Shown here in pieces: positions 1-7,769 of a stretch of 64,000 nucleotides of DNA (position 1 is its first letter; each line of letters begins with the position of its first letter). Source of the stretch: an uncultured Bacteroidia bacterium. Its GTDB lineage: Bacteria > Bacteroidota > Bacteroidia > Bacteroidales > UBA932. The position numbers and the translations under genes were made by a program. The notes beneath the pieces were generated by a model that ran no database searches, was not told where the DNA came from, and saw only the letters and a list, made by a program, of their open reading frames with translations. The stretch spans positions 1 to 64,000 of the forward strand of contig CADAAA010000008.1 of assembly GCA_902785785.1 (NCBI GenBank), read 5' to 3'.

Positions 1-91
1 CAAGGCGGCTTCGCCCTCTCCGTTCATCGACCCCTGTCAAGGGGATTCCAACCACTATCTTCGTTTTAATGGGAGAAGATACATACCTATT

Positions 92-161
92 TCCAACCAG
101 ATATTGCAGTGTGAGGATGTTTCCTATCCTTCAAAGAAAGAGTCCAACCTCATATTGCAGT
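92..161. repeat. Imperfect 19-bp direct repeat
   Basis: Bases 92-110 and 143-161 are the same 19-mer with two differences, 51 bases apart. The second copy runs into the aldo/keto reductase fragment. It may be a scar of local duplication; no mobile element is visible around it. Confidence 0.45.
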
Positions 162-274
162 TAGCCGATTATTCAGCCAAGAGGGCCAAGGAGAGCGTGT
201 ATGAGAGCATGGAGCGCCTGAACATCGACCACATCGACCTTATCAATGTCCACGATATCGAGTTCCAGGCCTCC
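158..274 (+). pseudogene. Aldo/keto reductase fragment
   Basis: The translated stretch contains ADYSAKRAKESV followed by ERLNIDHIDLINVHDIEF, which is characteristic of the middle of aldo/keto reductases of the L-fucose/D-threo-aldose dehydrogenase type. Only about 38 residues match. The N-terminal catalytic Tyr region, the C-terminal NADP-binding part and any start codon are absent, and the frame runs into unrelated sequence after the match. This is a decayed piece of a gene with no function to expect. It marks the beginning of a degenerate stretch that extends to about 1.3 kb. Confidence 0.6.
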
Positions 275-806
275 CTGCCCGGCGGCACTTTCATCTGCAC
301 TGGACACCGTCGATTAGACATCAAACGTAAGGTAATCACCATTGGCATGACTGTTCTCCACTTTGTTCCGGGCTTGCCCGGATTATGCCACCTTTTAAGG
401 GTGGTTGGTAACTTAATACCCACTTCCCTATAAGGGAAGAGGAGCGTTGCCAGGCAATCAGCAAGCTGGGGTTGGCAGAAATCCGGTTTGATATAGCGCT
501 TCTGAAAGCCCCCTCGAGAAGGAGCTTGTGCCAACCCTTCTTTGGCACATTTGGAAAAATCTCCTTCCGGGCTTGCCCGGTTGATGGACACTGAAAATAG
601 GGATTGGTAACTTAATTTGTAGGCCGACTCCCGTCGCCTACTATAGGGCCGAATCATGGCAAGCCCTTTCTGGCACGTTATCCTTTTCATACGTTGAATT
701 CTTTTCGTTACTGGCATTGTCCTTTCAGGACGGTCAGATGTGACGATAGCTCGCACCTTCGCAGGCCGAGCCCATCGTGCACCATATTTCTCTTTTGACC
801 CGCAGA
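275..806. other. Non-coding degenerate stretch
   Basis: No convincing gene is seen on either strand. Open frames here give low-complexity translations that do not resemble protein families. The stretch holds the two palindromic repeat units and one copy (541-550, inverted) of a 10-base word that recurs near 1.03-1.26 kb. Confidence 0.5.
366..616. repeat. Pair of palindromic intergenic units 199 bp apart
   Basis: The palindrome CCGGGCTTGCCCGG occurs at 368-381 and 567-580. Each copy is followed, at the same distance of 39 bases counted from the preceding TT, by TTGGTAACTTAAT (405-417 and 604-616). The DNA between the paired blocks differs, so two independently decayed copies of an intergenic unit (REP- or MITE-like) are more likely than one tandem duplication. 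No transposase is present. Confidence 0.55.
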
Positions 807-1037
807 TTATTTGCGGGACGATTGGTAATCGTCGGCCAGCCTGCGGGCCGTGTCGACGTCAAAGACGATCCGTCGCCCGATCCGGGAGACGACGGCAGGG
901 CGGAGGATTCCACCGCCTTCGGAGGAGCCATCTTCTTCTCGTGGCGTACGCATCAATGCATAGACCGTGGAGTCGGAACACCCGAGTTCTACGGCAAGGA
1001 TTATCCAACGCGCGTTTTGCCGGAATGTGCCAAACAC
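807..1037 (-). CDS. Possible small helix-turn-helix protein, probably a remnant
   Basis: A 76-residue frame contains AVELGCSDSTVYALMR, which fits the recognition-helix region of an excisionase/MerR-like helix-turn-helix, followed by IGRRIVFDVDTARRLADDY, resembling the usual C-terminal part of such domains (GRRxxFD). The first ten residues do not look like a normal N-terminus, so a longer gene has probably lost its start. It stands alone between decayed sequences. It could instead be a chance reading frame in GC-rich DNA. Confidence 0.3.
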   Translation of the reverse strand: MFGTFRQNARWIILAVELGCSDSTVYALMRTPREEDGSSEGGGILRPAVVSRIGRRIVFDVDTARRLADDYQSSRK

Positions 1038-1108
1038 GGGAAAGGGAATGTGCCAAACATCTGTCTGACAAGCCCTTCGCCCAAGTGCATGTTAGGAAGA
1101 AGCATTTG

Positions 1109-1136
1109 AAAAGCCAAACGAAGAGCTGGCTTTTTT
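1109..1136. terminator. Bidirectional terminator-like hairpin
   Basis: AAAAGCCA at 1109-1116 pairs with TGGCTTTT at 1127-1134 across a 10-base loop. The right arm runs into a T tract and the left arm is an A tract, so it could stop transcription in either direction. No intact gene lies directly upstream on either strand, so it is likely left over from a lost gene. Confidence 0.45.
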
Positions 1137-1211
1137 GCGAAAACCCGCCTTTTTTCCCCGGCGAGTATCAAAATGGTACTCTGAAATGATACTCAGATTT
1201 CCGCAATTGAC

Positions 1212-1242
1212 AAAAAAGTCCTCTCCCGTTTCCAGGAGAGGA
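1212..1242 (-). terminator. Intrinsic terminator of the ORF6N gene
   Basis: Read on the minus strand, TCCTCTCC (1235-1242) pairs with GGAGAGGA (1219-1226) over a short loop, and the tract TTTTTT (1212-1217) follows after two bases. It lies 50 bases beyond the ancestral stop codon of the ORF6N gene at 1292. Confidence 0.75.
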
Positions 1243-1291
1243 TAAACCGATGTGCCAAAGATGAACTAAAGATATGGACACTCGCTGCCGA

Positions 1292-2184
1292 CTAAATCCG
1301 GCTGATCAGATCCTGCGGAGTTATGTCTTGCATAAGAGAAAAGGCAAACCACTTCTTTCCCAGGTCCTTTAGTGATGCCCCAATATGATAGACTTTTTCA
1401 TCAATGATCAAAAACCTGTCGTGGGCTTTGTTAAAAGCTTGGACTTCAATGGGAGGATACTGTGAATATCCAATTGGAACTGTGCCGAAACTTGCTTGGT
1501 GTAGATTGTTGCTTTCACAGAAGGCCCTCGTTTATCAAGCATCGTCAATACGGTCTCATCTGCATAATTGTCAATCAGAACTATCTCCTTCTTTGCGCTT
1601 TTGATGAGCCCGGCGACAAACCGATAGGCATCGAAGATCTGGCCATCGAAGAAGATGTTTTGTTTCGGGATGACAGATTGCTCTTCCAGCTTGTCGAAAA
1701 TCTGTTCAATCTTATGATCGGTCTCCAGCTGCTTGAGTTCCATTCGGTCAAGTCTCTGAAAAACCTGAGCATTCGATAGCAGGAAATGACGCATTGCGAC
1801 AAATGCGTTCATGATGCGTATACTAATGTCTACCGCAGTATCGCTATGGAGCACGGCTGACAACATAGCCACCCCTTGTTCCGTGAAGGCGTATGGGCAG
1901 AAAGAACTATGTTTCAAGGTCTTAAACCTATCGCAATTTGCGATAAGTTCATCGGTCTCCTGCTGATTCAATTGAAAGCGGAAAGCTTCTGGGAATCTAC
2001 GGGCGTTACGCTTGACTTGCTCATTCAAACGTGCAGTCTGGACACCATAAAGTTCGGCCAAATCTCGGTCAAGAATGACCTGCACATCCCTTATCGTCAG
2101 AATCCGACTCTCAACCGAGAGTTGAGGAAGGTGGTCGCAATTTGCGACATCCTTTTGAGTAGTTTGCAGCGACTTCTTTGCCAT
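1292..2184 (-). pseudogene. ORF6N-domain protein with PLD-like C-terminus, frameshifted
   Basis: The N-terminal part carries the ORF6N DNA-binding domain typical of Bacteroidota (IRDVQVILDRDLAELYGV, then RFPEAFRFQLNQQE, and YAFTEQGVAMLSAVL). A coiled-coil region follows (about residues 140-175), then a phospholipase-D-like region starting QNIFFDGQIFDAYRF. The frame opened at 2184 breaks near position 1460: it continues as an unrelated tail ending at 1408, while the expected sequence YPPIEVQAFNKAHDRFLIID, with its HKD-like motif (His-x-Arg-x4-Asp), and HIGASLKDLGKKW resume in another frame and end at 1292. A small deletion around 1455-1470 therefore removes the catalytic-like motif from the product. 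These proteins are common in mobile regions, and a regulatory or nucleic-acid-directed role is inferred only. A good terminator follows. Confidence 0.8.
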
Positions 2185-2350
2185 AGCACGTTCTTTTATG
2201 CGAAGTTAATCATTTTTCTCTAACAGCCCATTGAACTTCGTCATCGAGGTGGCCTTGATATCACACTCTATTAAAGTCAGTTCAGATTTCGATACAAGCT
2301 ACAAGAAGGAATAATAACACTCAATCCAATCAAAAAAGAGAGCAGTAGAG

Positions 2351-2380
2351 TTGAATCGCCGGTGGTTTTTGTTATCTTTG
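2351..2380 (+). promoter_or_regulatory. Bacteroidota promoter
   Basis: TTG at 2351-2353, 19 bases, then TATCTTTG at 2373-2380 fits the sigma-ABfr consensus closely. The predicted transcription start falls at about 2385-2387, essentially on the ATG of the small secreted protein gene, implying a leaderless message or a coding start other than the one chosen. Confidence 0.7.
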
Positions 2381-2386
2381 CACTGC

Positions 2387-2791
2387 ATGAAACTCGTTGT
2401 ACTCATATTATCCTTTCTACTCTCCTTCCTCTCCGGAGGAAGAACAGAGGTAGTTAATACGAGTTCACAGGATAATGGGCGGTACAGTGTATCCGAAAGT
2501 CAATCAACAGAGAAGACTGCAGATTATACCCAAAACAGGGAGCTCTGCATAACGGCTGCGCAAGGATATACTTTTGCAGGAGGTGGCAATTCTAATTCTG
2601 TTTCGATCCGTGTCACCCAGTCCGGAAAACGGACCTCACCTCAGGTACGCTCCACTTTTCGAATCATCAAAGGTGGAAAAATCATTGATAACAACCATTT
2701 ACATCCATTCCTCGCCCAATCAATCGTGCATCAGGCGGGAATGTATATTTCTGATAGATACCTGTTTTCCATTTGCAGCCTCCGGCTATAG
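2387..2791 (+). CDS. Small secreted hypothetical protein ending in an FSICSLRL-type tail
   Basis: A 134-residue product starting MKLVVLILSFLLSFLSGG has a clear hydrophobic signal segment, then a low-complexity Ser/Thr-rich stretch, and a C-terminal part IIDNNHLHPFLAQSIVHQAG ending RYLFSICSLRL. I recall similar short Bacteroidales proteins of unknown function with this kind of tail, but no function is known to me. The longer frame from 2351 begins inside the promoter, so 2387 is preferred. The promoter sits so close to the ATG that translation may start on a leaderless transcript. It lies 58 bases before the CaCA antiporter gene and may share its transcript. It could also be a transcribed leader rather than a true protein gene. 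Confidence 0.5.
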   Translation: MKLVVLILSFLLSFLSGGRTEVVNTSSQDNGRYSVSESQSTEKTADYTQNRELCITAAQGYTFAGGGNSNSVSIRVTQSGKRTSPQVRSTFRIIKGGKIIDNNHLHPFLAQSIVHQAGMYISDRYLFSICSLRL

Positions 2792-2849
2792 CAGATTGTC
2801 AATGCTCTTTTGACAATCGGACAGTTATCTAATAATCAGAACAACCATC

Positions 2850-3800
2850 ATGACAATTATCTGGCTGCTGGTCGGCCTGGGGCTTATCGTCCTGGGTGCT
2901 GACTGGCTCGTTGAAGGCGCTTCCTCCATCGCCAGGAGGGCTGGCGTCAGCGAATTCGTAATCGGCCTCACCATCGTTGGCTTTGGGACTTCGTGTCCGG
3001 AACTCGTGGTAAGCCTCACGGGAGCATTTGAGGGAAATGCCGATATCGCCGTCGGCAATGTTATCGGCTCCAATATCTTCAATGTCCTGTTTATATTGGG
3101 CCTTACGGCGTTGTTATGCCCGGTCACTATGACTCAGGACAACCGCAAGAAGGATATCCCGCTTACGCTTGCTGTTACGGTTCTCTATCTGGCGATAGGC
3201 CTGAACCGCACACTTTGGGGCATCGGCCAGACCGACAGTCTTTCCCGCTGGGAAGGTGCGCTGCTCCTTGCCATTTTCGCTGCATATATAGTCCATTCAT
3301 TCGTCACCGGCAAACCCGCAGAAGATGCAGCCGAATCCAAATCCCGGAAACTGTGGCTGGCCATTCTCATGGTCCTTGCCGGGCTCTCCGGACTGATAGT
3401 CGGAGGCAATCTGTTCGTGAATTCTGCCACGGATCTAGCTCGGATGCTCGGTGTCAGCGACAAATTCATCGCCGTTACGATTCTGGCCGGAGGCACATCC
3501 CTCCCGGAACTGGCCACCAGTCTCGTGGCCGCCCTCAAGGGACGGGACCAACTGGCCCTCGGCAACATCCTTGGTTCTAACGTCTTCAATATCCTCCTGA
3601 TTCTGGGCTCATCTGCCCTCATTACACCGCTTTCCTTAGCATCTGTGACATATGTCGATGCTTTGGTTCTCACGCTAAGTATGATCCTGTTGCTCCTTTG
3701 GGCTTACACAGGCCGAAGAGAGCGGATCGACCGCTGGGAAGGCGCACTAATGCTCCTGGTTTTCGGAGCCTATTACACTTATTTGTTTATCAACTTATAA
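2850..3800 (+). CDS. Calcium/sodium antiporter, CaCA family (YrbG type)
   Basis: This is an inner-membrane cation exchanger, 316 residues, the usual length for the family. The two inverted alpha-repeats that form the ion pathway are both intact: GFGTSCPELVVSLTGAFEG with GNVIGSNIFNVLFILG, and AGGTSLPELATSLVAALKG with GNILGSNVFNILLILG. About ten membrane segments are visible, split by a short charged loop near residues 150-165. It is the first transporter of a tightly packed run: the next gene starts two bases after its stop, and the run ends with a CPA1 antiporter, so coupled calcium, sodium, potassium or proton homeostasis is likely. The actual ion preference cannot be read from the sequence. 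Confidence 0.9.
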   Translation: MTIIWLLVGLGLIVLGADWLVEGASSIARRAGVSEFVIGLTIVGFGTSCPELVVSLTGAFEGNADIAVGNVIGSNIFNVLFILGLTALLCPVTMTQDNRKKDIPLTLAVTVLYLAIGLNRTLWGIGQTDSLSRWEGALLLAIFAAYIVHSFVTGKPAEDAAESKSRKLWLAILMVLAGLSGLIVGGNLFVNSATDLARMLGVSDKFIAVTILAGGTSLPELATSLVAALKGRDQLALGNILGSNVFNILLILGSSALITPLSLASVTYVDALVLTLSMILLLLWAYTGRRERIDRWEGALMLLVFGAYYTYLFINL

Positions 3801-3802
3801 TC

Positions 3803-4252
3803 ATGCAAATCAAATTCAAAAAGGTTCACACAAAAAAGGACCTAATCATATCTGCCATTGTACTGGCCGCCGGCATCGGCCTCTATTTCATCAACGCCGG
3901 ACTCGGCATTTTCCTGGCCGTCTGCGGTCTCTTGATGTTGCTCTTCTATAAAGAAGGCTATACGCGGGAAGGGGAAGATGTTGCTCTACGGAAGGAGGCT
4001 TTTGATATTGCCCATTCTTGTAAAGACTCCTTGAAGGGGTTCCTCGAAGGCAAGGATGTCGAGCCTGAAGTGAAAACCAATATCAATGGCGGTATTATCC
4101 GACTGGAAGTATTCTACAATGCGACGGCACCCATTGCATATGCTCAACTCTTTGACTTTTCCAATTACACATATAAGCCCGCAACGGAAATCGTAGAACT
4201 GCGCGGTGATAGAGCGGAAAAACTCATAAACAAACTTAAAAGCATCGCGTAA
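3803..4252 (+). CDS. Two-helix membrane protein of unknown function (paralogue 1)
   Basis: A 149-residue protein. The N-terminal FKKVHTKKDLIISAIVLAAG and the following LGIFLAVCGLLMLLFYK form two hydrophobic helices (about residues 14-32 and 36-53). A soluble domain of about 95 residues, probably cytoplasmic by the positive-inside rule, ends in EIVELRGDRAEKLINKL. The same plan and closely related sequence recur in the next two genes. I do not recognise a named family. The start at 3803 is two bases after the antiporter stop, indicating translational coupling. A role as a small accessory or sensor subunit of the flanking antiporters is an inference from position only. Confidence 0.8.
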   Translation: MQIKFKKVHTKKDLIISAIVLAAGIGLYFINAGLGIFLAVCGLLMLLFYKEGYTREGEDVALRKEAFDIAHSCKDSLKGFLEGKDVEPEVKTNINGGIIRLEVFYNATAPIAYAQLFDFSNYTYKPATEIVELRGDRAEKLINKLKSIA

Positions 4253-4701
4253 TGGGTACAACTGAAGAAATCAAGATCAAGAAGGTTCATACTTTTCTTG
4301 ACCTTGCCATTGCTAGTATCGTCCTTGCAGCAGGTATCGGGCTTTACTTTCTTCTTCCCGGCTGGGGCATACTGTTCTGCTTTATCGGTGTTCTACTGTT
4401 TGTTTTCTACAAAAGGGAGGACAAACGCGTAGGAGAGGCCACGCTACTTAAAGAGAAGACTCTGGATATTGATCCAGAGTATCGAAGTGGAATCATTGAC
4501 TTCCTGGAGGATAATACTGATGTCCTGGATTTTGAGACAACTTCTGAAGCGGACCATCTCTATCTGGAAGTCTATTTCAATGCCGAAAAGCCTGTAGCCT
4601 ATGTAAGGCTCTATGATGTGGCGGAGAATCGTTTCGATGCAGCAACCGAAATGATTGAGCTCCGTGATTCCATGGCTGAAAAACTCATCAGCAAACTATG
4701 A
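4252..4701 (+). CDS. Two-helix membrane protein of unknown function (paralogue 2)
   Basis: A 149-residue protein clearly homologous to its upstream neighbour: IKIKKVHTFLDLAIASIVLA with AAGIGLYFLLPGWGILF at the N-terminus and a soluble tail ending EMIELRDSMAEKLISKL. Two membrane helices are followed by an acidic domain. Its start overlaps the previous stop (TAATG), so the two are translationally coupled. The C-terminal domain shares Tyr/Phe-rich beta-strand-like segments (YLEVYFNAEKPVAYVRLYD) with paralogue 1 (LEVFYNATAPIAYAQLFD), indicating that the soluble part is a conserved fold and not just a linker. Function unknown. Confidence 0.8.
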   Translation: MGTTEEIKIKKVHTFLDLAIASIVLAAGIGLYFLLPGWGILFCFIGVLLFVFYKREDKRVGEATLLKEKTLDIDPEYRSGIIDFLEDNTDVLDFETTSEADHLYLEVYFNAEKPVAYVRLYDVAENRFDAATEMIELRDSMAEKLISKL

Positions 4702-5156
4702 AAGAGCAGCAGGTAAAGAAAACGTTCCTGCCACAGGATATCGTGGTTCTCACGGTTATCTTTGCGGCAGGAGCCGCCTGCTTCCTTCTGGGAGAAGGTT
4801 GGGGCGGTCTTGGAGCAACCATCATCCTTTGCGGAGCAATGATGGTGCCTTTCTATCACCACGGCTATCGGCTTGAAGGCCAGAAAGGTCTTTTCCGGCT
4901 CAAGGAAATCTCTCTCTCAAGAGAGAACAAGAACGATATTCTGGCCTATCTGAAAGGCAGCATTGACACAGTTGACCTTCATAGTTGGCAGCCAGGTGGA
5001 GCCCTTGTCGATGTTTATTATCGCAAAGGTGAAGACCGTGGGTTTGCCCGATACTTTGATTATGTAGACTTCTCGCATGGAATTGAATACCCCCTTTATG
5101 AAGTAACAATGCGGCAAGTCTCCACTCTGGAATCCTTTGCTATAGACAAGAAATGA
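4698..5156 (+). CDS. Two-helix membrane protein of unknown function (paralogue 3)
   Basis: The 152-residue third member of the tandem family is more diverged. Two helices (IVVLTVIFAAGAACFLLGEG and LGATIILCGAMMVPFY) precede a soluble domain with RENKNDILAYLKG, GALVDVYYRKGEDRGFARY and EVTMRQVSTLESFAIDKK. The segment order is the same as in the two upstream copies. It overlaps the preceding gene by four bases (ATGA) and the downstream CPA1 antiporter by four bases, so all are read as one unit. Divergence among the copies suggests hetero-oligomers or different partners rather than simple dosage. Function unknown. Confidence 0.8.
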   Translation: MKEQQVKKTFLPQDIVVLTVIFAAGAACFLLGEGWGGLGATIILCGAMMVPFYHHGYRLEGQKGLFRLKEISLSRENKNDILAYLKGSIDTVDLHSWQPGGALVDVYYRKGEDRGFARYFDYVDFSHGIEYPLYEVTMRQVSTLESFAIDKK

Positions 5157-6748
5157 TCACTCTCTTCCTCATCCTCATCGGAATCATCATCCTGCTGTGC
5201 ATTTGGCTGAACAATGTCTCTGCCCGAATCGGCATCCCCACCCTCCTGGCTTTCATCGTGCTAGGAATGATCTTCGGCAATAATGGCCTGGTGCCTCTGC
5301 ATTTCGAAGATCACGTCTTCGCCAAGGAAACCTGTACCGTAGCCCTCATATTCATTATGTTTTATGGCGGATTCGGCACACGATGGGATTCTGCCAAACC
5401 AGTTGTAAGGGAAGCAACGCTATTGGCTTCGTTGGGTGTAATCCTCACAGCGGGCCTGACAGGTTTGTTCTGTCATTTTGCCCTTCGGTGGGGATGGGGA
5501 GATAGTTTTCTGCTTGCCTCCGTTGTGAGTTCTACCGATGCTGCTTCCGTTTTCTCCATACTCCGGTCTAAAAAGTTGGGACTCCGGAACAATACCGCCC
5601 CAATACTGGAGATGGAGAGCGGTAGCAACGATCCCTTTGCCTACATGCTCACTGCGCTGATGCTAAGTATTATGAATGGAAATGCGACAGGGATTGGCAT
5701 TTCATGGATGCTCTTTGCGCAACTGGCATTCGGGGCTGGATGCGGAGTCGGCATCGCCAATCTCGCCTCCTGGATTTTGGAGCGTTTTCGAATCAAAGGA
5801 GAAGGCTATGATTCATTGTTCATTCTCTCTGTCGCAATCCTATCATACGCCATTCCCGATCTAATCGGAGGGAATGGATATCTGAGTGCATACATCGTGG
5901 GCATTATGCTGGGAAACAGTGATTTCCCCGGGAAAAAAGCGTTGGTAAATTTCTTCGATGGAGTCACCGGTCTTATGCAAGTGCTCATCTTTTTCCTGCT
6001 TGGTCTGCTTGCTCGTCCACTGTTTCTCCACCGGGCAATTCTCCCGGCTCTCGCTATTTTCGCATTCATGCTTCTGGTCGCCAGGCCCCTGTCTGTTATG
6101 AGCATCCTCACACCATTCCGGAAATATCGATTCAAACAACAGGTGCTGGTTGCTTTTGTGGGGCTAAGAGGAGCGGCCTCCATCGTGTTCGCCATCATGG
6201 CCATGACCGACAACCCTCTTGTGGAGAACGACATCTTCAACATCGTCTTCTGCTTGGTTCTTCTCTCAATCTCCATACAAGGCTCTCTGATTCCGCGGGT
6301 GGCAAGGAAACTGGATATGGTTGATGAGAACGCCAATGTTATGAGAACCTTCAATGACTACTCAGAGGGAACACAGATGCAGTTTGGCAGCATCGATATA
6401 GTCCCAGAAAGCAGCTGGAGCGGCAAAAGGGTGATAGACATCGGTCTCCCGAAAAATGTCCTTCTGGCCTTGGTGCTCAGAAAAGGAGAACGTCTTATCC
6501 CGCGCGGAGACACAATCCTCCAAGCCGGCGATAAGGTCATCGTGGTGACAAAGACCTTCGAAGACACGAAGACATATCTTGTAGAAAAGACGGTCAAAAA
6601 AGGCGGGAAACGCGATGGTCACACCATTGGAGAATTATCCGGAGAGAGTCTGGTCCTGCTCATCCGCAGAAATGGGGAGGATATCATACCTTCTGGAGAG
6701 ACTCGAACACTCGCTGGTGACGTTCTGGTCATTTTGAATGCAAAATAG
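5153..6748 (+). CDS. CPA1-family potassium (or sodium)/proton antiporter with RCK-C domains
   Basis: A 531-residue inner-membrane antiporter. Residues 1 to about 385 form the transport domain of about 12 helices, with the CPA1 signatures SSTDAASVFSILRSKKLG and MESGSNDPFAYMLTALML containing the ion-binding Asp pair. Two TrkA/RCK-C-like segments follow (about 395-460: SGKRVIDIGLPKNVLLALVL and GDTILQAGDKVIVV; about 480-531: GESLVLLIRRNG and GETRTLAGDVLVIL). These normally bind a ligand such as a nucleotide and gate transport. Length and domain order match the NhaP2/CvrA group, which exports K+ in exchange for H+. It is the last gene of the antiporter operon and overlaps the upstream two-helix gene. 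The ion chosen is inferred from the family. Confidence 0.88.
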   Translation: MITLFLILIGIIILLCIWLNNVSARIGIPTLLAFIVLGMIFGNNGLVPLHFEDHVFAKETCTVALIFIMFYGGFGTRWDSAKPVVREATLLASLGVILTAGLTGLFCHFALRWGWGDSFLLASVVSSTDAASVFSILRSKKLGLRNNTAPILEMESGSNDPFAYMLTALMLSIMNGNATGIGISWMLFAQLAFGAGCGVGIANLASWILERFRIKGEGYDSLFILSVAILSYAIPDLIGGNGYLSAYIVGIMLGNSDFPGKKALVNFFDGVTGLMQVLIFFLLGLLARPLFLHRAILPALAIFAFMLLVARPLSVMSILTPFRKYRFKQQVLVAFVGLRGAASIVFAIMAMTDNPLVENDIFNIVFCLVLLSISIQGSLIPRVARKLDMVDENANVMRTFNDYSEGTQMQFGSIDIVPESSWSGKRVIDIGLPKNVLLALVLRKGERLIPRGDTILQAGDKVIVVTKTFEDTKTYLVEKTVKKGGKRDGHTIGELSGESLVLLIRRNGEDIIPSGETRTLAGDVLVILNAK

Positions 6749-6750
6749 AG

Positions 6751-6873
6751 CCACTCCTCTACTTCATCCACGACGTTCGGCGAGATGCCCAAGGACAGGG
6801 TGGTGACGATGAAAGTACGACGTCCGGTGTGGGTGTCTTTGATGCATTCTGCCACTGCATTCCGGCAGCTTTG
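6751..6873 (-). pseudogene. Tyrosine recombinase (integrase) C-terminal fragment
   Basis: The minus strand reads AECIKDTHTGRRTFIVTTLS followed by LGISPNVV. This resembles the HxGRR...SLGIxxxVV stretch around the second catalytic Arg of Bacteroidota phage-type integrases, where the normal continuation is MKWTGHSD. The rest of the catalytic domain, including the Tyr, is missing. The fragment lies immediately after the antiporter stop and directly abuts a truncated lipoprotein gene, so it probably marks an old insertion or deletion junction. Confidence 0.5.
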
Positions 6874-6876
6874 TAA

Positions 6877-7382
6877 AGAAAGTGTACTATTCTGTTTTGC
6901 CTTGCCGTAGTGGTAGTTCTGGCCACATCCTGCAAGATAGACAGGGATTACGACCTCGACCGGCCTGTCGACACGCATATGGTTCTGCTGGGCAACGACT
7001 ACATCTCTTTTGACGAAAACGGCAACATAGTGCTTGACTTCACCGACAACCCCGAGTTGGTGTTCCAGTTCGATCTCAAAGGCCTGAAGATGAAAAACAG
7101 GATCGATCTTGACTCCCCTTTCGGCTTGGTAATCGATATGGACATCGCCAACACCACTCCCTTTTCCTTCACCGTTGAAGCGACAATGATAGAATCTCTT
7201 GGGGTCAAAGTGGACGAGTACAGAAGGCCGGACAGAAACACACTGTCACCAAGGATGAGGTGCTTGAGATCAATTCCCTGAGCCTGAACATCCCCGAAGG
7301 CATCCCTGTATCGCCGGAATGGATCTCGATCATCAACCCTATTATCAAGTTCGTTAAGCTGTTCACAGGGAAGGAGAAATGA
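6877..7382 (+). pseudogene. Truncated, frameshifted lipoprotein gene (partner of a DUF5723-type gene)
   Basis: The readable part starts inside a signal peptide (LAVVVVLATSC lipobox) with no ATG; the frame upstream meets a stop at 6874 and the integrase fragment. It continues KIDRDYDLDRPVDT, as in lipoproteins encoded next to DUF5723 outer-membrane proteins. After residue VEATMIESLGVKVDE the frame is lost near 7220; the expected continuation (TKDEVLEINSLSLNIPEG and INPIIKFVKLF) resumes in another frame and ends at 7380-7382, overlapping the next ATG. Loss of the start together with a frameshift means no functional product. Confidence 0.65.
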
Positions 7383-7762
7383 AGATGAGACGGCACATCA
7401 TCACCATAGCGGTATTCCTTGCAATGGCTGGCGTCCTGAATGCGCAGAATTTCCGTGGAGGATACTTCCTGGACGGCTATATGTACGCATATAAACTCAA
7501 TCCCGCCAGCGCTCTCGGGTCTGTGGTCATGTTCATCCCACAGGACAAGAAGAAGAATTCTGTAGATCCGCTGACCGCCGGCTTGAACTCATACGGTATG
7601 TCATACGGAGCGGCAGCGCTCGTCAATACCGACGTACTACAATTCTTCGTCGGGACGGACGCATATGTCTCAGAGATGACACCCCAGCTGGTTCCTCTCT
7701 CCAAACTTAACCACAATATAGTCCTGGGACTTGGTATCCCGCTTCACAAACGCAAGCTGTAG
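7379..7762 (+). pseudogene. Internally deleted DUF5723-like outer-membrane protein
   Basis: The 127-residue frame begins with a normal signal peptide (MKMRRHIITIAVFLAMAG ending LNAQ) and the family's opening NFRGGYFLDGYMYAYKLNPA. At about residue 48 it jumps to what looks like the last beta-strands of the same family (FFVGTDAYVSEMTPQLVPLS, then HNIVLGLGIPL). Full-length members are about 450 residues, so several hundred residues of the beta-barrel are missing by an in-frame deletion. The product is probably not functional. With the preceding lipoprotein remnant it is the ruin of a two-gene operon. Confidence 0.6.
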
Positions 7763-7769
7763 AGTCTCT

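Larger units (their letters stand above)
1025..1259. repeat. Iterated 10-mer ATGTGCCAAA
   Basis: The word ATGTGCCAAA occurs at 1025-1034, 1048-1057 and 1250-1259, with an inverted copy at 541-550. Four copies within about 720 bases of non-coding DNA are more than expected by chance. They may be protein-binding sites or footprints of repeated decay of one element. Confidence 0.5.

Noticed and set aside
169-756. Minus-strand frame of 195 residues
   Set aside because: It spans the palindromic repeats, and similar translations arise wherever such repeats occur; nothing resembles a folded protein.
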